Shown one piece after another: positions 1 through 7,314 of a DNA stretch of 64,000 bases. Source of the stretch: DTU064 sp045588245. Lineage in GTDB: Bacteria > Bacillota > Clostridia > Oscillospirales > CAG-272. The position numbers and the translations under genes are program-made. The DNA is taken from positions 1 through 64,000 of the forward strand of contig JAZNDW010000036.1 of assembly GCA_045588245.1 (NCBI GenBank), in the 5' to 3' direction. The notes under the pieces are model-generated. The model saw only the letters and a list, made by a program, of their open reading frames with translations, did not search any database and was not told where the DNA came from. Position 1 is the first letter of the stretch. Every line of letters begins with the position of its first letter.

Positions 1-43
1 CGATTCGGGATCTATACATTTATACGTTATTTATTATGAAATA

Positions 44-2200
44 TCAGTGTCTCTTCTTGGAAACGTATGCGCCGGAAGCGATAGCTACGATTGCGAGCAT
101 AGCGGTAGCAAAACCGGTCTGAGGAGCTTCATCTTCTTCATACGCTACTTCAAGAGCGATCTCTGCTGCAGGATAGTTCCAATCCGCGTCGGGAAGTGTA
201 ACGACCTGAACGTTTACAACGTCACCTGCTGCAACTTCGATGGAAACTGTACCATCTGTGCTGTCAGAGAGCCATGCCATAGCGTATGTGCTCATGTTCG
301 TGAGAACGATGTCGTACTCAACGCCTTCGGTAGCGCCTGCTACTGTAAATACAACAGTGCCCTCTTCGGTAGCTGTCCATGCGAGATAGTAGCCCTGGCT
401 GTTGCCTTCTTCGAGAGAAACAGCAACGTCACCGAGTTCTTCGATAGCTTCGGGGTTGTCGAAAGAACCTGCGGGGAATTCAATTTCGCCGTTAACCGCG
501 ATCTCAGCTGCAGGATAGTTAAACATTTCGTCGGGGAACGTAACAACCTGAATGATAACTTCGTCACCTGCTGCAACGTCGAGAGAAACCGTGCCGTCTG
601 TGCTGTCAGAAAGCCATGCCATCTCGTATGTGTTCATATTTGTGAGAACGATGTCATATTCAACGCCATCGGTAGCTTCTGCTACAGAGAGAACGATCGT
701 GCCGTTTGCACGGGAATACCACTTGTAGTAGTAGCCCTGAGAGTTGCCCTCAGCAATGCTAGCTATAAACTCTGTGATGTTCATGATGCTTTCGGGATTA
801 TCGAAAGAACCTACGGGGAATTCAAATTCGCCGTTAACCGTGATCTCAGCTGCAGGATAGTTATACATTTCGTCGGGGAACGTAACAACCTGGATGGTGA
901 TCTCATCGCCTGCTGCAACGTCGAGAGAAACAGTGCCGTCTGTGCTGTCAGAGAGCCATGCCATTTCCCAAGTGTTGTTATTCATAAGTACGATGTCATA
1001 CTCAACGCCTTCGGTAGCATTTGCAACGGAGAAGGTAACCTTACCGTCTGCACGTACTACCCAGGAGTAGTAGTAGCCGTCATAGTCGCCTTCGGCAATA
1101 TTAGCCGTGAACTCAGAAATACCGAAGAGAGCTTCGGGATTGGACATATCACCTACGGGATACTCGAAAACGATATCATAGGATCCGGGGTATTCATTAG
1201 CATTTGTGAACGTGATAGTAGAGGGCATTCTCATGCCGCCGCCTTCTACAACGAAGGAAATAACGCCGTCATCGTCTTCGTCGGTGTAATCTACACCGTT
1301 ATTGGAAACGGTAAGACCTGCAAGGTCATAAGCATCGATCGTAACGATCATGCCGCTGATAGCGTAAGAACCGTAAGTAACGGTTTCGCCTGCGCCAACG
1401 TTAGCAACGTATTCTAAATAATTCAAGCTAATGAATTCTTCTTCGTTGCCCTGGCAAAGGTATGCATATACGTCAACCGTAGCTGCGGGGATGTCCCAGT
1501 TTTCATCGGGCATAACGACGGGATTGAATCTGATAACATCACCTTCGTTTACCTTGATAACAGCGGGTTCAGCATAAACATCTTCCCAATCGGAATTATA
1601 TGACCAAAGACCTGTCTGAGCGTATGTATTTTCGTTCATTACGATAACGTCAGAGATAACTTCGTTGTATTCTTCGTCATAACCGAATGCTGCAACACAG
1701 AGATAACCTGTATAATCAGATGTCCATGTGTAGTAGTAGCCATCGCCGTCGCCTGCTACAAGATCGGTGGAAAAATACATAAGATCATCGGTCGTGAGGG
1801 TCTGGGGATTGCTGTAATCGCCGAGGGGAATATTGAAGCTTACGCTGTATGTAGCTTCAACGTCAGAGTCGTTAATGATTGCAAATGCAACGGGACTCAT
1901 AAACCATTCAGCAGTAACGAAAACGGAAATAACGTTGTCTTCGCCAGCATAGACTACTTCGTCGTAAACTACTAAAGCGCCTTCGCCTTCAACTACAAGC
2001 TCTGTTCCGCTTACGCCGTATACATTGTAATATACAGCCGTCTTTGCGGGAATGGTAACGGTATCGCCGAATGCTTCAGCGCCGTAAACGATCTTCGGCT
2101 CTTCTGCAGAATCGCCTTCAGCCGCAAACGTGATAACTGCCATGCTGATTACCAAGCAAAGAGCAAAAGCAACAGCAAACAATTTTTTCATGTTTTTCAT
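44..2200 (-). CDS. Modular surface protein with C-terminal PQTG anchor
   Basis: 718 residues. The start is the ATG at 2200, preceded by AAGGAG with 9 bases between; a longer upstream reading lacks a ribosome site. An N-terminal signal peptide (about residues 1-26) ends near a TFAAE cleavage site. Next comes a beta-rich module with a YYNVY..SG motif, a degenerate copy of a second module, then three tandem copies of that second module at an exact 114-residue period. The C-terminus has PQTG, a hydrophobic helix and KKRH, the layout of a sortase sorting signal. The protein is therefore likely exported and wall-linked. The same two modules occur in the thioredoxin-like protein at 2851-5949, so the genes share ancestry. 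It is last of five co-oriented genes. Function is unknown; binding or structural roles are guesses. Confidence 0.85.
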   Translation of the reverse strand: MKNMKKLFAVAFALCLVISMAVITFAAEGDSAEEPKIVYGAEAFGDTVTIPAKTAVYYNVYGVSGTELVVEGEGALVVYDEVVYAGEDNVISVFVTAEWFMSPVAFAIINDSDVEATYSVSFNIPLGDYSNPQTLTTDDLMYFSTDLVAGDGDGYYYTWTSDYTGYLCVAAFGYDEEYNEVISDVIVMNENTYAQTGLWSYNSDWEDVYAEPAVIKVNEGDVIRFNPVVMPDENWDIPAATVDVYAYLCQGNEEEFISLNYLEYVANVGAGETVTYGSYAISGMIVTIDAYDLAGLTVSNNGVDYTDEDDDGVISFVVEGGGMRMPSTITFTNANEYPGSYDIVFEYPVGDMSNPEALFGISEFTANIAEGDYDGYYYSWVVRADGKVTFSVANATEGVEYDIVLMNNNTWEMAWLSDSTDGTVSLDVAAGDEITIQVVTFPDEMYNYPAAEITVNGEFEFPVGSFDNPESIMNITEFIASIAEGNSQGYYYKWYSRANGTIVLSVAEATDGVEYDIVLTNMNTYEMAWLSDSTDGTVSLDVAAGDEVIIQVVTFPDEMFNYPAAEIAVNGEIEFPAGSFDNPEAIEELGDVAVSLEEGNSQGYYLAWTATEEGTVVFTVAGATEGVEYDIVLTNMSTYAMAWLSDSTDGTVSIEVAAGDVVNVQVVTLPDADWNYPAAEIALEVAYEEDEAPQTGFATAMLAIVAIASGAYVSKKRH
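130..1160 (-). repeat. Three tandem coding repeats, 342-bp period
   Basis: Matching landmarks recur at 276, 618 and 960, and at 488 and 830, giving an exact 342-bp period (114 codons) with no insertion or deletion. Conserved protein blocks per copy are a GYYY/GYYL..W block, GVEYDIVL, MAWLSDSTDGTVS and NYPAAEI. Two copies are nearly identical over long stretches of DNA, so duplication or homogenisation looks recent. Copy number may vary between strains. Confidence 0.9.
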
Positions 2201-2232
2201 TTTGTTTTTCTCCTTTTGTTTTGCTATATTAA

Positions 2233-2247
2233 CTCGACTGTGTCGAG
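2233..2247. promoter_or_regulatory. Short palindrome between the last two genes of the locus
   Basis: CTCGAC, three bases, GTCGAG: a perfect 6-bp inverted repeat in the 67-bp gap before the PQTG-anchored gene. It could be a small hairpin or an operator. No convincing promoter is visible in the gap. Confidence 0.3.
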
Positions 2248-2267
2248 CAAAGCACAGATTACAGGGC

Positions 2268-2708
2268 TTATTCTGCCGCTGCGAGGACAAGTGTCATCTC
2301 ATAAGATCCGTCCTCAAAATAGAACTCGGTTTCATCTCCTGTGAGCGTATAGCCTGTCGGCACAACGAGGAAAGACACCTTATAATCGTCCTCGACTACC
2401 GTAAACGATACAGCGCCGCTATCGTTGGTCGAACCGGGCAGGCACGTGTCACGGCAAAGCTGAACTGCCGCGCCCGAAATAGGGTTGCCGTCGGTATCCG
2501 TTACCTTAACGGTATATGTTACCTTGCCGTCATCTACAGTTTCTGTTCCGTCCTCTTCCGAAGACGTGATACCTACGGTGTCGCTTTCCGTTTCATTGCC
2601 GCTTTGTGCATCCGTTTCGTCGGGGGTGCCGCCGTCACACGCTGTAAACATCAGCGTAAAGCACATGACAAGCGCAAAAAGCAAGGAAAACAGCTTTACA
2701 TTTTTCAT
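2268..2708 (-). CDS. Small lipoprotein with one Cna-B/carboxypeptidase-regulatory-like domain
   Basis: 146 residues. The start is the ATG at 2708 behind AAGGAG (9-base spacing). A lipoprotein signal ends in FTAC, followed by an acidic Ser/Thr linker and one beta-sandwich domain. That domain has the typical pattern of prealbumin-like or Cna-B repeats: YTVKVTDTDGNPISGA, a G(A)VSFTV strand and a final EMTLVL strand. The same domain type forms the N-terminal part of its three upstream neighbours. It has its own well-matched promoter at 2770-2798, so it can be expressed apart from the longer transcript. It is likely a surface-tethered accessory; partner and function are unknown. Confidence 0.8.
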   Translation of the reverse strand: MKNVKLFSLLFALVMCFTLMFTACDGGTPDETDAQSGNETESDTVGITSSEEDGTETVDDGKVTYTVKVTDTDGNPISGAAVQLCRDTCLPGSTNDSGAVSFTVVEDDYKVSFLVVPTGYTLTGDETEFYFEDGSYEMTLVLAAAE

Positions 2709-2769
2709 TCGGAATTTCTCCTTAAAAAACTTCAAGACGCAGTAACTGCATCAAAAAACTTCATCATAC

Positions 2770-2798
2770 AGTATACTACATCTTGAAGAATTTTTCAA
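2770..2798 (-). promoter_or_regulatory. Sigma-A promoter for the small lipoprotein
   Basis: Read on the minus strand: -35 TTGAAA (2793-2798), 17-bp spacer, -10 TATACT (2770-2775). The start point would lie near 2763, giving a leader of about 55 nt. Confidence 0.7.
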
Positions 2799-2850
2799 CA
2801 CTTTTTCAGAAGAAAGTGTAATTTTTATGAATGACCATTCACAATTTCCG

Positions 2851-5800
2851 TCATTCTGCGTAGCAAAGTGCAAACATCCAAGAAATCTCTTTGTTGACGC
2901 CGCTAACTTCGCTGAAAAGATACATCTGTGACGAACTGTCGTACCAGTCTGCGTAATCGCCGTAATTCTTATAGATAAGGATCAGGTCATCCGTAAGCGG
3001 ATATACGCCGCGGTTGGGGTCCATGTTTTCACTGTACTCGTAAAGACATTCGGTATAGTCAACTTTATGAGAAAAGTTACCCTTGTTATCGTAACAATAA
3101 ACGCCGATGCCCGTTGTGGATATTGCTTTTGCAAACGAAACGTACGGTGCATCTTCACCGAGCATTACGAGCACGACAGGACCGTTTTCCGATCCGTAGT
3201 GATAATATCCGTCAGAACTGTTATATACGAGCGATACGTCACTTGTTTTTGCCGTGATGTCGATATACTTAAGAGTCGCTCCCAAATCAAGTCTGTACTC
3301 GTCAAGGTCGGACGTCGTTTCATATACCGTCCAGGGCATATCTTCGGGTCCGAGAATGGCATCACCCGTCCGTGTGATAGAGATAACACAGCCGCCGACA
3401 CTGTCCGTTAGCGCGTCAACTCCGATAATGTACACGTTACCGAGCGAGCTTTCCTTGACGTTCATTGTAAACGTATTCGTTTTCGAATCGTAATTCTCGG
3501 CAACGTTCACGGACTGAACAAACCACGTTCCTCCGTAATATCCGATCTGTGCGTTTGCGTTTGACGTCGTAAATGAATATACGCCGCTCTTCGTCGGCTC
3601 AAAAATGAAGTAGTTGAGCGATCCGTACGTTATATCGGTATATGCGTGTCCCGTGGATAGGATGATGGCTTCGTACTCGTCGCCCGAAGGATAGATAGTA
3701 ACGCTTTCGTTACCTACTTTGTCGGCAACGCATATTTTAAGTGAAGTTTTCGATGCTGTCAGAACGGCGGATTTTTCATCGTAAAGCTTTGACGTTCCCG
3801 AAAGAATGACGCTGTAGCTTCCCTCTTCGAGAGTTTTTGTAAGCTTACCGCTTCCGTCCGTAGTGCCGGACGCAACCTCGCTGCCGTTCTTCATGAATTT
3901 CACCGTCACACCGGATTGTCCCTTGCCGGAACCGTCAACGACGGTGACGGAATACGAAACGTTCTTCGGAGCAGTCGTGCCGCCGGACGAATCACCGCCC
4001 GACGTGTTGCCGCCCGATGTGTTGCCGCCGGAGGAGTTTTCGTTCTTTTTCGTTTGCAACGTGATAGTCAGCTCGGTCGCACCCGACTTGAGCTTGAATT
4101 TCGTTGCATCGGAGGTATATCCCGAAGGAAGTGTCAGCGTAACGGTGTATTCACCGTCCTTTTGTTCCGTTACGGCTTTGCCGTTCTTATCGGTCGTCAG
4201 TGAAGCGCCGGCACCGTCTGCTGTAACTGTCAGCTTCACGCCCGAAATGCCTTTTCCCTTTTCGTCAACGACATAGATCGTATACTCTACTTTGTCCTCA
4301 ACGATTTCACCGCCGGTCTCGCCGCCGGTTTCGCCGTCGGGTTCCGTGCTGGGTGTGAAGTATATGTACGAAGTTAAATCAGCCGCGGGATAAGCGTTGT
4401 TTTCATCGGGTGTCGTTGCGACCGTGAGCGTTACCAGATCGCCCGCGCTGACCGCGACGGATACGGACGCTACACCGTTTTCATCGGTTGCACCGTCTGA
4501 CAAAAGCGTGCGATTGGCGTATGAGGTGAGATTATAAAGCACGTAATCGTATCCGACGTTATCTGTCGCACTTACGTTATAAACGGTGACAGTACCGTTC
4601 TCCGTCGCCGTGAACGTATAGTATACGCCCTGGTCGTTGTCCGCTTCGATAGCAGTATCAAACTGTCCCATTTCGAGCGGATACGGATTTGCGGACGTTC
4701 CCTCAAGATTTGAGAAGGTCACAGCGAAGGTTTTGTCGGCACTTGACGAGTTGCCGATTGCGAGCACGACGGGAGTAAACGTATCTGCAGACGTGACGAC
4801 GAACGAGATCTCTCCGTTTTCGGACTGATATGTTTTGCCGTCATATATCACGTAAACGTCGGGATCGGACACCGTCATTTTCATGCCCGAAACCTTATAA
4901 ATGTGGTAATAAAGCTTTTCGCCAGCAGGAACCTCCGCATCAAATTCGGTAATGCCGCCAAGCTCGATGGGATTCTCCTCCGTTCCCATAGGAACCTCTG
5001 TTTCATCCTCTGTCAGAAGAGATTCAATATCCGCTACAAGCGATTGCTTATAGTCTTCGGCGGAATAATACGCAAATGCAGACAAAAAGAGGTCTGCGCT
5101 CGTTACAGTTCCTTTTTCAATGAGAGTGATAACGCCGTAACGGTCGATCACGACCGTTGTGGGATACATCGTTAGCTCCATCGCCGTTTTAAGCTCCGTT
5201 CCGCATTGTGCCATCGGGAAAGTAAGTCCGTTGTCGGCTTTGAAGGCGGCGATCTCGTCGTCGCTCTTATTTTCGGGGTTGAGTGCAAGCACGGCTATGT
5301 TGTCGCCATAAGTTTCATACGCCTCTTGCAGATACGGAAATTCAGCCGCACAGGGTTGGCATTCGATATACCAGAAATTCAAAACAACGGCGTCTTTTTC
5401 CTCTAAAAGTGCGGAGATTGTATACTCTTCCCCTTCGGGCGTCGTTACCGTGAAATCACGGATAACGTCACCGAGCCCGTAGCTCACACCGTCAAGGCTC
5501 GTATCCGATATAACGGCAGAGGCAAGCGTGAGCGTCGTTGACTCCTCCGTCAATTTATAGCTGTCGGCAACGTCGTAGCCTTCGGTAACACCCTTCAAAA
5601 CGGCAACGGGCGATGACTCTGTCACGTTTTCAAACGCGGCTGTGCCGTCCTCGTTCGTTTCCGCAAACCATATCAGCTCCGAAAGCGTTTCATCGGTATA
5701 AAGGTACACACCGATACCCGACATCACCATGCCGCCCTCTGTTATGATGCTGACTGTATACGTTTTCGGCTCGCTGCCGTCCGTATCCGTCGCACCCGTT

Positions 5801-5949
5801 TCCGTCGATGTTCCGCCTTCGGTATCCGTATCGTTGCCGTTACCGCCCGTAACCGCAACGATGACACCGATCGCAATTGCCGCAACGAGTATGCAGGCAA
5901 TAACGATGAGGGTTATCGGTTTTTTTAAAAAAGCAATCAATTTTTCCAT
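2851..5949 (-). CDS. Membrane-anchored multi-domain protein with TlpA-like thioredoxin domain
   Basis: 1032 residues. An N-terminal membrane helix (about 12-34) lacks a lipobox, so the protein is probably anchored as an uncleaved exported protein. Order: Cna-B-like domain (62-142); TlpA/AhpC-type thioredoxin fold (155-300) with WYIECQPC, active cysteines C197 and C200, and the cis-Pro loop MYPTT near 263; two modules shared with the PQTG protein (about 325-415 and 418-530); two more Cna-B-like domains (553-633 and 663-742) joined by a Ser/Gly/Thr linker; and a C-terminal region (745-1032) homologous to the 428-residue neighbour. Thioredoxin-like domains of this type reduce or shuffle extracytoplasmic disulfides in known families. 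The substrate here is unknown. Ribosome site before the ATG is weak. Confidence 0.8.
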   Translation of the reverse strand: MEKLIAFLKKPITLIVIACILVAAIAIGVIVAVTGGNGNDTDTEGGTSTETGATDTDGSEPKTYTVSIITEGGMVMSGIGVYLYTDETLSELIWFAETNEDGTAAFENVTESSPVAVLKGVTEGYDVADSYKLTEESTTLTLASAVISDTSLDGVSYGLGDVIRDFTVTTPEGEEYTISALLEEKDAVVLNFWYIECQPCAAEFPYLQEAYETYGDNIAVLALNPENKSDDEIAAFKADNGLTFPMAQCGTELKTAMELTMYPTTVVIDRYGVITLIEKGTVTSADLFLSAFAYYSAEDYKQSLVADIESLLTEDETEVPMGTEENPIELGGITEFDAEVPAGEKLYYHIYKVSGMKMTVSDPDVYVIYDGKTYQSENGEISFVVTSADTFTPVVLAIGNSSSADKTFAVTFSNLEGTSANPYPLEMGQFDTAIEADNDQGVYYTFTATENGTVTVYNVSATDNVGYDYVLYNLTSYANRTLLSDGATDENGVASVSVAVSAGDLVTLTVATTPDENNAYPAADLTSYIYFTPSTEPDGETGGETGGEIVEDKVEYTIYVVDEKGKGISGVKLTVTADGAGASLTTDKNGKAVTEQKDGEYTVTLTLPSGYTSDATKFKLKSGATELTITLQTKKNENSSGGNTSGGNTSGGDSSGGTTAPKNVSYSVTVVDGSGKGQSGVTVKFMKNGSEVASGTTDGSGKLTKTLEEGSYSVILSGTSKLYDEKSAVLTASKTSLKICVADKVGNESVTIYPSGDEYEAIILSTGHAYTDITYGSLNYFIFEPTKSGVYSFTTSNANAQIGYYGGTWFVQSVNVAENYDSKTNTFTMNVKESSLGNVYIIGVDALTDSVGGCVISITRTGDAILGPEDMPWTVYETTSDLDEYRLDLGATLKYIDITAKTSDVSLVYNSSDGYYHYGSENGPVVLVMLGEDAPYVSFAKAISTTGIGVYCYDNKGNFSHKVDYTECLYEYSENMDPNRGVYPLTDDLILIYKNYGDYADWYDSSSQMYLFSEVSGVNKEISWMFALCYAE

Positions 5950-5993
5950 ATTAGCTTTAGTTTATTGCTCCGTCAGAATTTGCCTATTCACAG

Positions 5994-7280
5994 TCAGGCT
6001 TCGTAACAGCAGAGGAAAAGCCATGCTATCTCGCTGTTGATGTTCAGTTTTGGGTTACCCGCATCGTCAAGGAAAAGGTAGCCGTTTGCCGTGCTGTCCC
6101 ACCAGCCGACGTATTCGCCGCGCTGCTTGATGATATATTCAAGATCCTTCGTTAAAGGATAAACTCCGCTTTCTTCGTCCATGTTTTCAATGTACGAAAG
6201 CAGACATTCCGAATAGGATTCCTTCTTCTCAAATTCTCCGTTTTCATCATAGAAATACTTTGAGATTCCCGAAGATTCAAGCACTTTCTGTATAGAATCA
6301 AGATAATCGGAATCGGAGCCGAGACGCATAAATACGAGCGGTCCGTCCGCTGTGCCGAGGTGATAGTATCCGTCCGTTTCGTTAAAAACAAGCGTATACT
6401 CATCGGTCGGTTTGGTAACGTCAAAATTTTTGAGCGTCACACCGTTGCCGAGAGTGAACTTTGAAGGCTCCGTCTTCGGCGCGTATACGGTCCACGGCTC
6501 GTTGCTGATCGAATACTCGGGTTCTCCGATTCGTTCGATCTTCAGTATACATGAGTCAGCCTCGCCGTTATCAACGTCAATGCCGATAACGTAAACGCTT
6601 GTGCCGCCCTCTCCGGCACCTATCATCGATGCCTGAACGGAAACGGTCACACTACCGCTTTCGGTGTTGCCCGTGCTCTCGCGCTGAACGAAGTGAGGCG
6701 CACCGTAGTAGCCTACGAAGAGTTCAGCGTTATCAACTGAAAACTCGTACGTTCCCGCAAGCGTGGGCGCAAACAGAAAATAGTTTCTGCCGTCGGCAAG
6801 CTCGACATAAGTGCCGCCTACGTCAACGACGTATGCTTTTTGATCTTTGGATTCTTGGGCTATAGGATCGTATACAAAAATATCCGTTGCCGCCAACGTC
6901 ACAGTTGAGGTGAGAACGACTGTCGTTGTCGTTTTGTCGGGGGTAAGCTGAAGCGATGCGGTATCATAATAATACTTCGATGCGTCGCCCGTGAAAGCGA
7001 GCGTGACGGTGTAATCGCCTTTTTCGAGACTTTTTGCAACGGTACCGTCTGCATTGGGAACGAGCATTGCGATCTGCTCTTCTCCGCGATAAAGCTGAAC
7101 TATGACGCCATTTTCGATGGGATTACCGAATGCGTCAACGACGGTTACCGTATATTCCGCCTCGCCCGACGTTTCGCCCCCGTCATCGGGTTCGTCAGTT
7201 TCGCAGGAGATAAAGAGCATTGTTAATGCAGTCAACAGCGCCAGAAGCGCGATCAGTCCGACTTTTCTGTTAATTTTCAT
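5994..7280 (-). CDS. Lipoprotein with Cna-B-like domain and shared C-terminal DGYYH domain
   Basis: 428 residues with a lipoprotein signal ending FISC (C26). Residues about 42-130 form a Cna-B-like beta domain. Residues about 165-275 form a beta-rich module with the pattern FLFAPTLAGTYEF. The last 130 residues hold a domain marked by DGYYHLGTADGPL, a SGVYPLTKDL block and a final W..LCC.Y. The whole C-terminal two-thirds aligns by eye with residues 745-1032 of the protein encoded just downstream, so one arose from the other by duplication or fusion. It sits 34 bp after the upstream gene and 44 bp before the next, consistent with one operon. I do not recognise the C-terminal domain. Confidence 0.8.
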   Translation of the reverse strand: MKINRKVGLIALLALLTALTMLFISCETDEPDDGGETSGEAEYTVTVVDAFGNPIENGVIVQLYRGEEQIAMLVPNADGTVAKSLEKGDYTVTLAFTGDASKYYYDTASLQLTPDKTTTTVVLTSTVTLAATDIFVYDPIAQESKDQKAYVVDVGGTYVELADGRNYFLFAPTLAGTYEFSVDNAELFVGYYGAPHFVQRESTGNTESGSVTVSVQASMIGAGEGGTSVYVIGIDVDNGEADSCILKIERIGEPEYSISNEPWTVYAPKTEPSKFTLGNGVTLKNFDVTKPTDEYTLVFNETDGYYHLGTADGPLVFMRLGSDSDYLDSIQKVLESSGISKYFYDENGEFEKKESYSECLLSYIENMDEESGVYPLTKDLEYIIKQRGEYVGWWDSTANGYLFLDDAGNPKLNINSEIAWLFLCCYEA

Positions 7281-7314
7281 AATTTTTGCCTCAACGTTTC
7301 AATTAATATCCGAT

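Noticed and set aside
47..1417. Long open frame on the plus strand opposite the PQTG gene
   Set aside because: It has no ribosome site and lacks a domain pattern. It is the mirror of a repetitive coding region with biased codons.
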